From the NCBI GenBank assembly GCA_028023455.1, contig JAQFVV010012435.1, forward strand, positions 2,542,001 through 2,606,000: a stretch of DNA of 64,000 nucleotides. The letters are read 5' to 3'. Source of the DNA: Epiperipatus broadwayi. Taxonomy: Eukaryota; Onychophora; Udeonychophora; Euonychophora; Peripatidae. The notes under the pieces are model-generated. The model made no database searches. It had not been told where the DNA came from and saw only the letters and a program-made list of their open reading frames with translations. Position numbers and translations under genes: made by a program. Shown piece after piece: positions 12,857 through 23,914 of the stretch. How positions within the stretch are numbered: the stretch's first letter is position 1; the number at the start of each line of letters is the position of its first letter.

Positions 12857-13288
12857 GATTTTTTCCCCATGACTGGAAAAAGAAAAAAACTTGGAAAACG
12901 TAAATACGCGAGTGCGCAATTATATAGACACTTGTAAGTTAAAAAGCTGTGATTACTAAATCACACTTAAATACTGTCCAACTGAAATACATATTTATTA
13001 AACAATGATTCTTAAAATCACTTATTTCTGGCAACATAAGTAAAATACACGAATAGTATTAACTAAATAGCCATTGTCAAAATCATTTATTTCTGGGAGG
13101 AAAAATAAAGTGATCACAAACACGATTGGTGGTTCATAAACCAATCAAAATTGTTCTTACTAAAAGGACAGAAGCTTGCCCTAGTGGAGTAAAAAATCTG
13201 TTGAACATAACTGTATCGAGTGGTTACTTGCAAATATACGGAAAAAATATTTTTCTCACATGATAACAGAGAAAAATAAAATAAAAAA

Positions 13289-13890
13289 ATGGCTAATATA
13301 ATTGGCTCGATGGAAGCTTTTGATCCAGGGTTCCCTGAGAACTGGTCAAGCTACAAAGAGCACCTAATTTTTTATATGCAGGCCAATCAGATCAAAAAGT
13401 CTGAAATAAAATTAGCGACGCTGATAACGATAATCGGGTCGCAGATGTATAATATTTTAAAATCGCAAATTGGGTCAGAAACACTGGCTGACTTGAATTT
13501 TGAGAAAGCATTGGCGATTCTCACAGAATATTTTGCCCCCAAACTGCTAACAATAATGCAGAGATATTATTTCAATCTCTGTGTGCAAGCTGAGGGTGAA
13601 AAAGCTAGAGAATTCGCAATGCAAATCCGGACATTAGCACTCACGTGTGAGTTTAAAGAGTTCTTAAATGAAGCACTACATGATTGTTTCATTTGTGGCA
13701 TGAATGATCATAATTTAAGACTCAAACTATTAATGACACCAGATATAGACTTTGAAAAGGGTGTTAGCTCAAGCCACGCTGGCAGAATCTATAGCGTGTC
13801 AAGCAAAGCCATTACAAAAAGTAAATTATACTGTTCAAAAAGTTGAACAGGAGACTGAGTCTGATAAGCACCCAGTTAGTTCAACAACAA
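13289..13890 (+). pseudogene. gag: Gypsy Gag remnant
   Basis: The open part (13,289-13,846, 185 codons) starts MANIIGSMEAFDPGFPENWS and matches the capsid-like Gag of K02A2.6-type elements: a W in the ENWSSYKEHL region, the IGSQMYNIL block, EYFAPK, RYYFN, GEKAREFAMQIRTLA, CEF, and CGMND. Gag packages the element RNA into particles in the cytoplasm. After FEKG (about 13,765) a frameshift occurs; the original frame seems to continue as AQATLAESIACQAKP to about 13,880. The nucleocapsid zinc knuckles expected next are absent, because a deletion joins this region to the end of the RNase H domain near 13,895. Confidence 0.85.
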
Positions 13891-13894
13891 CAAC

Positions 13895-15229
13895 ACTACA
13901 TTGAGGGAAAACAGATTCCTCATGTTGATGCATTAAGAATCTGCAGACAGGCTGATTACTACTGATCAGTCAGTTAACATGATTAATTTGGGGACAAACA
14001 CACCACTGAACAGTAAATTATTGGCTAAGTGGACCACAAATGACCCTGGGTTTCAAAGAATTAAAAAATGGATCCAGCAGGGGTGGCCAAATAAAAAACC
14101 AGAGGAGTTGCATCCAGCCTACCGGACCCTCTCAATTGAAAAGGGATGTATTATCTGGGGATCCAGAGTAGTGATCCCCCTAGCTGGATGATCCCAAGTG
14201 CTCGACCTGTTGCATAATGGGCATCCAGGGATAGTCCGGATGAAGATGCTCGCAAGGGCATATGTATGGTGGCCAACTTTGGACACAGAGATTAAGTCTA
14301 AAGTCCACCACTGCTGGCATTGCAAAATGAATCAAAACATGCCAGCAAAAGATAAAACAGTTCATTGGCCTAAACCTGAAGGCCCCTGGATGAGACTCCA
14401 TGTGGACCATGCTGGCCCATGGAAAGGCAAACTACTATTAGTAGTAGCTGATTTATATTCTAAGTGGCTAGAGGTAGTGGAAGTTCCATCACTCCAGACC
14501 ACTGCAACAATAGAAACTCTTAGAAGGCTATTTGCTACACATGGTCTTCCTAGAATGATAGTCTCAGATAATGGCACAGCATTCACTGCAGTAGCCTTTA
14601 AAAACTTTTGTGACAATAATGGCATTGAGCTAGTCTTCAGCCCACCATTTCACCCTGAAAGCAATGGCCAGGCTGAGAGATTGGTGCAAGAGACCAAAAA
14701 ATTGTTCACAAAGATCAACACAGGAAGCTGGAACACCTATATTGCCAGAATGTTATTAACTCAGCACTCTATACCGAGTACTGCAACCGGAAAAACTCCA
14801 GCTGAACTACTGTGTAATAGAACTTTGCAAACCAACTTGTCAGCTCTGATATCTGAACCAAATGATGAAAACCAAGAAAAGGACAAAACTACCAAATTAC
14901 AAATAGGGACTAATGTTCTATGCAAAATGTATAGCGGATCCATTAAATGGATCCCAGCAGTCGTAATCCAACAAAAAGGATTTCATACCATTTTAGTGGA
15001 AACAGCAGATGGATGTCAACATCATCTCCATCAAGATCAACTGAGACTGGATTATACTGATGCAGCCACAAGGAATGAAGCTCCAGAGACATGCAGTACA
15101 AGCAAGGAGGACCAACAAACCAAAGATACAAGCAAGGAGGACCAACAAACTGAAGACAACAGCAAACCAGAACCAGCACCAAAGCGCTTTAGTCATCCTC
15201 CAGCACACCTGCATGACTATGTTCTCTAG
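13895..15229 (+). pseudogene. pol: Gypsy Pol remnant: RNase H end and integrase
   Basis: Starts with GKQIPHVDAL, the last motif of Gypsy RNase H, so protease, RT and most of RNase H are deleted. From 13,979 the linker reads to a TGA stop at 14,189, then resumes in the same frame at 14,198. The 14,198-15,229 part (343 residues) holds an HHCC zinc domain (H6, H9, C39, C42), the integrase core with D70, D124 and E160 (exactly 35 residues between the last two, DD35E), a C-terminal DNA-binding part (KWIPAVVIQQKG) and an acidic tail with a duplicated SKEDQQT. Integrase inserts the cDNA into chromosomes; the catalytic triad is intact, but the upstream stop and the deletion leave the element without autonomous function. 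Confidence 0.9.
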
Positions 15230-15242
15230 GGTAAATTTTAGC

Positions 15243-15254
15243 CAGGGGGAGGGA
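15243..15254 (+). promoter_or_regulatory. Polypurine tract
   Basis: CAGGGGGAGGGA directly precedes the 3' LTR; this purine run primes plus-strand DNA synthesis in LTR elements. Confidence 0.8.
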
Positions 15255-15886
15255 TGTTATAGTCCTCCCTTCTCTCAGAAGTAGACTATTCCAGATGCCT
15301 CCTTATCTGATCGGATTAAGCATTGTTTGCCACAGGCCAATAGGCTGATGTATAGATAAAAACATAGCCAATGATTATTACAGGCCAATAACCAATGATG
15401 CTTGCTGAATCCAAAGGTTTTCAATAAGGTCAGGGATCTGGGTATAAATAGTCAGCCTTTTGTGAGAATCAGGGAAGAACGTGTCTAACCTGAAAAGACT
15501 CTTTGCGTTCTCCCAGGAAGCTCTGCTAACCTAAACAGCAGCAAGTATTCCCATTGATAGCACTATGCTATTTATATCTACACAGCTAGGCAAGTCCCAC
15601 AGAGACTGGATGCTGCTAAGATCACTCTCGGCTTGAGGCAAATTGTCTTGTACAGCTGGAAGAGTCATAGACCCTACTCGTGAGGCAAGCCATCAGGTGT
15701 GGTTGGAATCGGCAGGCAGAACCCAGAGTTTATGTTAAACTCCAATATTCAACTTGTAAATATTCATTTGTATATATTGTATTGTATATATTTGTACATA
15801 ATAAATATATTAATTGTAATACTTGTTTCAGTATTATTTACATTATTTACTGTTGGTTGGGTCTGTAATCCAGACCGAACCCAACA
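15255..15886 (+). repeat. 3' LTR
   Basis: 632 bp, nearly identical to the 5' LTR, beginning TGTTATAGTCCTCC and ending GAACCCAACA; followed by GAGAG. Confidence 0.92.
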
Positions 15887-15891
15887 GAGAG

Positions 15892-16395
15892 TAAAAAGAG
15901 TTTAAATAGATATAGAGGTAACATAATCTTGGGTGTTAGTTAATTTATGATAATAGCAAAGAAAGTAGCTTACTGTTTAAGGCTCAAACATGTTCGTTAA
16001 CAACAAGAGAATATATTCTTAAATGGAGAAATGTGGGTGCTTTAGTCTGCAAGTTATGTAAGGAAGATATGGAAAATATTAGGCATCTGATAATTGAATG
16101 TAAATGTTTACAAGCAGAAAGGGTACAAATAATAAAGTTGTGGGAGAATAAATATAAACAAAGTGATTATACAGAATGGAGATTATTGGTTTTTTGCTGA
16201 GTTAGGAGAAAGATAAGGGGGATATAAATGTAAAGGCCATAGAGTGGACAAAGATAATGTTGTGGAAATTGCATGGAGCAGGACAGAGTATAATATGGGA
16301 AAAACTTAGGGTATTGAATGGAAAAGTAAGATAAGGTGGATAAGTTTTCTGGGCATAGTGGCTGAGAGATTTCTGACTTCAATAAAGGAGAAGCC
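15892..16395 (+). pseudogene. Non-LTR retrotransposon ORF, part after Gypsy insertion
   Basis: After the right-hand GAGAG the reading resumes: KKSLNRYRGNIILGVS, then (after a frame change near 15,940) YDNSKESSLLFKAQTCSLTT and KWRNVGALVCKLCKEDMENI. The cysteine/histidine spacing C-X2-C-X8-H-X4-C (about 16,048-16,100) is the C-terminal zinc knuckle of non-LTR retrotransposon ORF2 proteins, and RLLFKAR-type sequence before it is normal for I/Nimb-like elements. Together with 11,740-12,199 this is one decayed element split by the Gypsy insertion. The 3' part to 16,395 has several stops. Clade assignment is tentative. Confidence 0.7.
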
Positions 16396-17350
16396 ATATT
16401 TCATCACATCATATTGTACTGCAAGAAGTTAAACAAAAAACCCCATTGGCAAGAATTTTATTATAATTTTTTTTATAATTATAAGTTGAATTTTAATTTT
16501 TAAAAAGATATTGTTACTATTTTGATGCATTCTTTAAGGAAATTTGTCTTCTTTAAGGAAATTTGTCTTATTCATACAACTTTAGTTGGAGAATATATTT
16601 TCATTAAAATTTTTTTATTATTATTTAAAAGCTAAAATGAATGTTTTGTTTTAATTATTTATTTATATTTATTACTTTTCTCGTTTATTTGAATATTGAT
16701 ATTTCATTTTTTGAAGTTATGAATTTTAATGAAATTTGTCAACAATATAAAGATATAATAGAAAATAAGTTTATTTTTCTACTTAAAAATTCAATAGAAA
16801 GAAAATCACAAAAAATTAATTAATTCATGGTGACTTTAGTAACATACAGCTAAAAGGTTAATCACCTGACCAAGATATTTATAAATGTTAACTATTTCTA
16901 ATTCATTATTATCAAATTTTGTTTATGTATTTTTTGAAAGACATAACTGCTTATTCTCTTCATTTTTTTTTAAATCAAGTTTTTATCATCAAACAAATGA
17001 AATGGGGAAAATAATTGCAGTGCTAAATATATTTTAGCATTTTTAATGGCAGCAAGATTAAATATGTATAATCATTATAACTCAAAAAACAAATAGAAAC
17101 AAAAAATTCAAAAGACTTAATGCATATTTAAGAATAATTAATTATACAAAACAATCTTAACAAAAATACATCTATATTTTTATATGGTCAACTTTTAATC
17201 TGCCATAGGCCATATTTTAACTTCTACTGCAGAAATCCTTTTTTTTGTGGAAAACTTAGATACTTTTCACAATTATTGAACACTGTCTAGCCTCAACCAT
17301 AGTTTCTCAATGAAAATAATTAATATTGTGTTTTTTTTTTTAAATGTCTT
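16396..17350. other. Non-coding stretch, nothing recognised
   Basis: AT-rich; includes a tandem duplication of CTTTAAGGAAATTTGTCTT at about 16,530-16,570. The open frame at 16,641-16,823 is low-complexity and unrecognised. Confidence 0.4.
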
Positions 17351-18105
17351 TAGAACAACCATAAAGTATCAAGTACTTGTGCATTTTCCTGTCTAGCAAG
17401 CTATGCAGCTTGAATTGTTGATATATATATATATATACACAGATTCCAGGGCATAAAATAAATCTTTACATTAAAATGGCTGATATGAAACATTATGTTT
17501 AATATTTACATTTTTTTTCATTAGTATTTTTTTAAAAAAATAAAAAATGTGCAAAAATTAATTACAATATTTATTATTATTAAAATGTGTTAATTGTTAA
17601 TTAGAATTAATGATAATAACTAAAAGGTAAATATTATAATGTGTAAATGCTGATGTCTATATATATTAAAAGACATTTCATGTTTTTGATATTTTTAGAT
17701 TAATCAAATATACTCACTTATTCTTCTTTATAAATAATGCAAATAAAGACATTTCATGTATCTTTTTTTATTTTTAGATTAATAAATTATGTCTGCATTA
17801 TTGAATATGATATGACACTTTTCATTTCTATTTTTTTATTTGTATATTAATAAGTTGCCTTAACATAAAAAATAATTATAAATAAAGTGTAAATATTGTA
17901 ATTAATTTAGGCACATTTTTAATTTTTTTTAAAATAACACTAATGAAAAAAAATGTAAATATTAAATACAAAGTTTTTATTGTTTGCCCCTGAAACTGTA
18001 TATTTATTAAAATATGAGCTACAGAGCTTGGTAGACAGGAAAATAGACAAGTACCAAATATCAATAGGTATTTAAAGCCATATTCAAGTTCCCATAAAAT
18101 ACTTT
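17350..18105. mobile_element. Foldback element with ~200-bp inverted arms
   Basis: The left arm (about 17,350-17,575) is the imperfect reverse complement of the right arm (about 17,880-18,105). Matching landmarks: TTTTCCTGTCTA(G/C)CAAGCT, TTAATATTTACATTTTTTTT and AATTAATTACAATATTTA. The left arm has gained an (AT)n tract. The spacer holds two direct copies of an AAAGACATTTCATGT...TTTTTAGATTAAT block. No protein is encoded; the 83-codon minus-strand frame over the right arm is a by-product. Confidence 0.75.
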
Positions 18106-18608
18106 TTTTTACAAAGTCTGTTATCATTCATTCAATGTCTAATATAAGGAATATGTAGTTACCTTCTATACTACCATATCCAAAAAAGCTGTAGATCATA
18201 TCAGTTAGCCACATGATCTTGCCATCATATTTTTGAAATCTTTTAGAACATCTTTAAATGAAATTTTAAAATTCTTTTATAATATGATGATAAGGAGAGA
18301 GAAAGTCCAAATGTTACTTCTAGGAATAAATTGGTTATAAAGTAATAGTTTCCCATAAACTAATTTAATTGCAGTAGTTATATAACTATGATGAACTACC
18401 CTATGGTAAACCTTATCTATATATAAATTAAGCAAATGCTTATTACTTAAGAGATTATAAAACATTTGAGCATGGAAAATGAGGAATGAGTCATGGGTCT
18501 TCCACTTTAAAATCCATTCCTCTATCACTGTGCTACACCAGACATTGCAGTTCCTGTATAACAACAGTATAAAAAGAAATATCATTTATGCCATCTTATT
18601 ATAAATCT
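18106..18608. other. Non-coding stretch, nothing recognised
   Basis: A 102-codon minus-strand frame (18,277-18,585) is hydrophobic, unrecognised and lacks splice or promoter context. Confidence 0.35.
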
Positions 18609-18614
18609 GCTAAC

Positions 18615-18755
18615 AGTTAGTGATTCTTAATCAGAAGGTATTCAGTCTTTAACATGTGCTCTCACTGATGTTATAGTGAGTATGCAGGATACTATCAAAT
18701 CTAAAGACTTTTAAAAGATAAGGCTGATTACCTTCTGATTAAGAATTATTAACAA
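18615..18755. mobile_element. Small inverted-repeat element (MITE-like)
   Basis: TTCTTAATCAGAAGGTATTC at the left end pairs with ACCTTCTGATTAAGAATTAT at the right, about 25 bp of terminal inverted repeat around a ~90-bp centre. No coding capacity. Confidence 0.6.
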
Positions 18756-19880
18756 AAACTGCGCTTGTAAATTATATTATTATTAAACTGCTAAAAGTTA
18801 GTAACTATTCGAAGTACAGATTAGTAAGTATAATAACGTATTAATAAGTACAATGATGTGTGCAGACCATCTCATACAATTTTCTAATTATTTGTTTTTC
18901 ATTGTTTGTGTGTGTATCTACAAAAAATAATAAAAACAGCTGTTACGATTTTAGTAATAAGAAAAAGAAATTTCAATTAAACTTTTTTATTTTATTAGAT
19001 TTAAAACAAAAGCAAACCTCAGAAGATTTTTTTTTATGAATAAATTATTAATTCTGAGAATTGCAAGTCTATCTCATTGGTAAATTACACGCAGTACTTA
19101 AAATCAATGTCATTCTTAAATCATTAATAATATCTTCCAACTTTTTGTCTTTCTTCGAAACACAAGTTAAACATGATCGAACATTCTCTTTTTTAAAGTA
19201 ATCTGCAACTAATTTAAAGCTTTCACTTTCTTAGGTTATATTTAATTTCTAAAAGAATTGAATCTCTTAGGAATTGATATAAGATTGGATTTCTTCCAGC
19301 AAATAGTGCGATCATTTAATTTGTGTGTTCATTTTTATGTTATGTAAACATCTGCTGATTTTAATAAATTTGTCTTTCTTTTCATCTCAAACTTTATTTT
19401 GCATTTTTTTAAAAAAACCTTTGCAATTTTTAAAGTATTATTATTTTTTTCGCGTTAAATTCTGTATATCTTGTGATAAACTGATCATTTCGGTAACGTA
19501 GAGATTTCTAGTTCGAGGATTAGTGACATTTCTGTGCTCGTACACCACGTGATTACTGATTAACTAATCATTCAATTACGTTACGTTTTTACACTGTATT
19601 TCAATAATAGTACTATTTTCAATCGTTTACACAAACATCACCAACATTTCTTCTGCCTTATCAGACAACTGAGAAGAAAGACCATGATGTTTCTTGATCT
19701 TAAACTCAGAGGTAAAAAGCCAATAAACTCACCACACGGGCTAATGCGTGTTGGTGAGCAGCCCATCCATGTTCGTATACTATATGAATAATCACATACG
19801 ACAAGAACGTATGGAGTGGACATTAAGAATTTGCCCTGCTCAGTTCCTTTAAGGTCTCCAAGAGGAATCAAAGGCTCTCT
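18756..19880. other. Non-coding stretch with one hairpin
   Basis: No gene. CTCACCACACG at 19,728-19,738 pairs with CGTGTTGGTGAG at 19,747-19,758, one bulge. The locally GC-richer stretch at 19,490-19,590 is of unknown origin. Confidence 0.4.
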
Positions 19881-20115
19881 TTTCAGTTAATAGCAAACTC
19901 AATGATGATAATAGATGGACAATTGAAATCTTAAACTGGATTCCAAGAGATTGTAAAAGACCCAGAAAGAGACCACATGTGAGATGGATGTATGAAATAA
20001 AAAAGTCTGCAAGGGTGATGTGGAGAAGAGAAGCTAAAGATCGGAGAAGATGGATTAAACTTGGAGAGACCTTCTTCCTGCAGTGGATTGATAATCGTTG
20101 ATGATGATGATGACT
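19881..20115 (+). pseudogene. RTE-type LINE, 3' end with intact C-terminal frame
   Basis: Open from about 19,886 to the TGA at 20,099-20,101. The end reads ILNWIPRDCKRPRKRPHVRW ... MWRREAKDRRRWIKLGETFF ... LQWIDNR and stop, then (TGA)n. This is the best-preserved of three RTE tails in the window; no frameshift lies in the last 60 codons. It is the extreme C-terminus of the endonuclease/reverse-transcriptase protein; the domain itself is missing through 5' truncation, so it has no function. The window also has RT fragments at 31.4 and 32.4 kb and an endonuclease fragment at 53-54 kb of the same general class. Confidence 0.8.
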
Positions 20116-20569
20116 ATTTTCAATGCTTACACTCTTTGAATTCATTATTTATGTATTTTAATAGTTTGAAAAGGTCATTAAAGCTCCGAATATTGAGTTG
20201 ATAGCAATCTGGCAATCAACTACCGAATAATTATAAAGACTTATAACAGGATAATAATATCTTATTCTCCATTAATAAGTGTAATCATCATCACAATTCA
20301 TTACCCAATAAAAAGGCAGGACCCACAGTCTGACAATTCTCTCTAAGTTTTCAACTTTTTAATTTTTCAATCATTTTTTTTTTTTATCCTCCATAGATTT
20401 CAAAGTCCACTTATGCTGAATTGCATGCTCTTACATTCAAGTAATAAATTTCTTTATAATAGGATAACCATGCACTTGAACAATTAAATAGTACCAAGAG
20501 AATAAATAGCCAATAACACAACTATCCCAATCTAGTAACATGCATGGTCAATGAATCAGATATTATTTA
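20116..20569. other. Non-coding stretch, nothing recognised
   Basis: AT-rich, no gene or clear repeat. Confidence 0.35.
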
Positions 20570-20665
20570 CATTATAGTATAGATACTTTTAAACTAGATG
20601 TCATTAAATAGAGTGAATGACTAAAGAGCTTGAAAGTTTGGATTCAAACCCCTCTAATTACATCT
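20570..20665 (+). repeat. Repeat B end, tRNA-like half
   Basis: GTGAATGACTAAAGAGCTTG followed by GTTTGGATTCAAACCCCTCT resembles a shortened tRNA-like unit; the B-box-like GGATTCAAACCCC is clear, the A box weak. It repeats at 21,130-21,175 and, decayed, at 3,200-3,245. Confidence 0.5.
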
Positions 20666-20799
20666 ATCTATAATATGCTTGTATTTAAATATTGCATATT
20701 CAGCCTGTATTATGTCTATCCCTGTTCTGTGTATTTAAATGGGCTTAAGGTTCTACATATGAGGGGTCAGAATGACTTATGGTCAATATGGGTATGACA

Positions 20800-20942
20800 A
20801 TAAAATTAACATACAAGGGCTTTGAACATGCTATCATCAGATTTGCTATGATATGAATGGCTGAAGAGTGGGAGAATTGAGAAGACTGAAGCCTGTCCAT
20901 TAAAGTTTGAAGAGTTGCTATCTTAATATAAAACACACACTG

Positions 20943-21010
<68 letters not shown>

Positions 21011-21190
21011 GGAGATGATAATCTAAACCAACTGATGAGTGCTAGTTCATCATGAAATATGTACATTGGAGATCATTTATCTTTTTCACACATATGTGAT
21101 CTGTGTTTCAGTTGTATATGAAGGAGTGGATAACTAAAGGGAGCTTGAATGTTTGGATTCAAATCCCCTCTAATTATATTTACATTATGG
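20800..21190. repeat. Repeat B, copy 2, carrying a long (AT)n
   Basis: Same order of blocks as 2,980-3,262, with an (AT)n of about 63 bp at 20,945-21,007 where copy 1 has only a few units, and a tRNA-like end with TTTGGATTCAAATCCCCTCT. It may be a tRNA-derived SINE or its composite. Confidence 0.6.
20945..21007. repeat. (AT)n microsatellite, about 63 bp
   Basis: Uninterrupted AT units within repeat B. Confidence 0.95.
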
Positions 21191-22221
21191 TAAAGAATTA
21201 TCTTTAAAAATTTAAATCCATTTGAAGATTGTGAAGATTAGTTATCTTTCAGAAATTTATAGGGCTAGAATTTTTGAACAGTAATTTATGTGTGCATTAT
21301 TTATCAAATAGTAAGATATGCTTAAATTGGGAATAAAAGTTACCAGTGGTAAAAAGTGTTAGCTTTCGTAGGAAAGCCATGGTGGCAGGAAATAATAGAT
21401 TACTAGGCCACAAACTAATGCCTGTAACTTTGAAAAATTTAGTTGTGAAAATTAGTTATTGAATGAATTATCATTGCAAGTCATTTATATAAATATATAA
21501 AATGTTAACCAGGTACATCCATGTATAGTTAATTGTAGTTAAAAAATATGTACCAATGTTTTGGCCATCAAATGGCAATAAATATTCTGAAAATAGTTGT
21601 AGAGGACTGTAAATATAGACATATAATAATAATCAACATTCTATTAATAGAAATCAGACAGAAATAATAAATATCAAAAAATAATATGTTTTTAAAAATT
21701 CTATCAAATAAAAAGTTATTTGCATGCATCATCACATTCGTTGATACAATCTGGCCTTTTAAAGATATTAATGGCTTCTCTAATCTGACATTGTTGGAAA
21801 GTGTCACATCTGGATTGTATTATCTGGTTAGAAAAATAAATACTACGACTCATACCTATAGTATTGAGAGATAGTGCTGATGATGATAAGTATTTTCTAA
21901 CTGACTTAACATGTACATCTCTTCTAATACTGTTTTGGCAATTGATTTATTTTAAAACTCATTAATCTAAATCATTTCTGATATTTATTGTTTCTATCTA
22001 TTTGTTATTAATAGAACATTCATTATAATTATACATCAATGTTTATGACCAGTGTGATCAGTTTGAAATGTTGGCATATTTACTACAATGAATTATACAT
22101 GAATGTATCCAGATAACATTTCATTTATATCTCTAGCCTGAGAAAGTCTTTGTTTGATGTATATACTATATTTACATTGATTTATATTTATTTCTGGTTC
22201 TACAATTTTAATACCCAATGT
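21191..22221. other. Non-coding stretch, nothing recognised
   Basis: Two overlapping short frames on opposite strands (about 21,570-21,870) show no family signature. Confidence 0.35.
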
Positions 22222-22570
22222 ATTGCAATAATAAATAAATAATCATAACTTCTAAATATCTGTAATTGCAAAGTAGCAGTAACTCTCCCATAGAGTTATG
22301 TTGGGATCTTGATTAAGTCTTTAAATTATACTATGAGTTTTTTCTATTGTTTTGATTTATGTATAGTCTAAATAGTCTGAAATTATCATTAATTTTCAAA
22401 GGAATATATTAATAATCTATACATAATTTAAAAAATAAGGTAAAGACTAAGCTTATATACAAAAACAGGTAAAACTCACTATACATATGCCACACACAGC
22501 AAGCTAGAGTAATCAATAGATGCCAGAAGGCTTGTGCATAAAATCCCCATCTAGTGCCTACTCATCCAAT

Positions 22571-22612
22571 ATCCCCAGCCTAGTTTCTGGCTTGCAGCCT
22601 TCTTCAGTGAGG
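22571..22612 (-). ncRNA. Hammerhead-like motif, repeat C (decayed)
   Basis: Reading the minus strand: CTCA, CTGAAGA, hairpin GGC/GCC with loop TGCAA, GAAAC, then TAGGC where the cleavage triplet should be GTC. The G-for-T change would abolish cleavage. Confidence 0.4.
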
Positions 22613-22712
22613 AGCCTTGGATCTGAGAGCACTGCAACCACCTTTTATCTCCATTTAACTACAAAACCATGAGTCTTAAACTGAAAACACCTTAATGTCT
22701 TCAATCCAAGCT

Positions 22713-22755
22713 CAATCACTGATGAAGGCCACAAGCCAGAAACTAGTCTGGGAAT
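22713..22755 (+). ncRNA. Hammerhead-like motif, repeat C
   Basis: CTGATGA (22,719-22,725), hairpin GGC-CACAA-GCC, GAAAC (22,739-22,743), palindromic ACTAGT and GTC (22,746-22,748). Stem I is weak here, about 3 bp. An A-A mismatch sits at the base of stem II. Confidence 0.45.
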
Positions 22756-23072
22756 ATTCCATGAGTAGGCACTAGATGGGGATTTTATGCACAAGCCTCT
22801 GGCATCCATTGATTACTCTAGCTTGCTGTGTGTGGCATACATATAGTGAGTTTTGCCTGTTTTAACAACAGTTATACACAAGCATAAGAGGTGGTGGTCA
22901 TGTGATGTTTATTGGCTTACATAACAACAGAGTCCAAAGATATAATGGCATCATTCTATCTTTACACCGATTTTTGATGATACATAACTCAGTGGGAAGT
23001 AGTTATTTGCACTTTGCAATTACAAATATTTAGGAGTTAAGATTATTTATTTATTATTACAATTATAAAAAC

Positions 23073-23589
23073 TAATATTTCATTTAATGTTAAAAATAAG
23101 ACCTGTTTTTCATCGTTTGAATATATGAATGGTGATTGCAAAAGATGTAGTCTGTACATAAATTAAAACTCTAAGTCAAAAAATAAACCCTATAATTTAA
23201 AAACTAAGTCAAAAACTAAGCTTATATAACAACAGAGACCAAAGATAGAATTTACAAATAATAGATTTCATAATTTGCCTTCCCTTCCATACCTATCATC
23301 ATTGTTAGTAGCTATTATATGCCCCATATGTTTAGTGGAATGACAAATTGCAAATCTGATGTTTCTATGTCATGTGACTTTCAATGTGATAAACAGTTAA
23401 TTATTTATACATAACCATTCTAACTCCAGTTAAAGACACTAAAAAAACAAATCAGCCACAAAACTATAAACAACTGCATATATCATGTAGCAATCCTTTG
23501 TCTGCTTACTTAATGTTCATGATATTATAATTTAAATTCTCCCATACTTTATTTTAAAATAACCATTAGCAAACACTCAAAGTATTATT
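23073..23589. other. Non-coding stretch, nothing recognised
   Basis: AT-rich; the block ACTAAGCTTATATAACAACAG at 23,214 echoes 22,455 and 22,913, suggesting flanking duplication, but the unit is not defined. Confidence 0.35.
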
Positions 23590-23914
23590 TAAATAATAAG
23601 TGTAGTAATACCCATACTCAAGGCTAAATGGGATTATAAGTAACCATTAGAAACCAGTCAACACTTAGACAATCCCAATATAGATAACAATCAAGAATTT
23701 CAAACTGTTGTCAAGGCAACTTCCTTTTAGCAATAAAGATGGAATCCCACCTCCATTAATGGTCTCATATATTTATAAAGACACTAAAGATTACATCTTG
23801 ACTACAGAGATTGAAATAATTAATTGGAAGAAATTTAAATAAATCTCCTTAAACAGGTAAATATAACCTGTTCTGAATGCAGACTAATAAATAGTCAGGT
23901 ACTTGTGTATAATT

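Larger units (their letters stand above)
12200..15886 (+). mobile_element. Ty3/Gypsy LTR retrotransposon, internally deleted
   Basis: Two LTRs of 635 and 632 bp (12,200-12,834 and 15,255-15,886) flank an interior of about 2.4 kb, under half of the usual 4-5 kb. Order inside: primer-binding-like site, gag remnant, last residues of RNase H, integrase, polypurine tract. Protease, reverse transcriptase and most of RNase H are missing. The LTRs are close in sequence, differing by scattered substitutions and small indels, so the insertion is not ancient. Integrase and gag resemble the K02A2.6-type Gypsy elements common in invertebrates. It lies in the same orientation as the non-LTR element it interrupts. 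It cannot move on its own; it would need reverse transcriptase from a relative. Confidence 0.93.
22465..22915. mobile_element. Repeat C, head-to-head inverted pair
   Basis: 22,469-22,640 (minus) and 22,700-22,915 (plus) are copies of the same sequence in opposite orientation; both include CATAAAATCCCCATCTAGTG or its complement. The plus copy continues into the 3' end TTTTGCCTGTTTTAACAACA and GGTGGTCATGTGATG also seen at 2,050. Each copy carries a hammerhead-like core. Inverted 5' parts joined to a forward 3' part are what twin priming during target-primed reverse transcription produces. Confidence 0.75.
22222..23072. mobile_element. Inverted-repeat element enclosing a repeat C pair
   Basis: Left arm (22,222-22,305, with AATAAATAAATAATCATAAC and CTGTAATTGCAAAGT) is the reverse complement of the right arm (22,980-23,072). 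Between them lies the inverted pair of repeat C copies. Either the element carried them or they are nested insertions. Confidence 0.6.

Noticed and set aside
14119-15214. Minus-strand open frames opposite integrase
   Set aside because: Shadows of the plus-strand integrase, whose DD35E motif fixes the coding strand.
19638-19871. 77-codon minus frame next to the RTE tail
   Set aside because: No family motif; the frame overlaps a hairpin and is likely chance.
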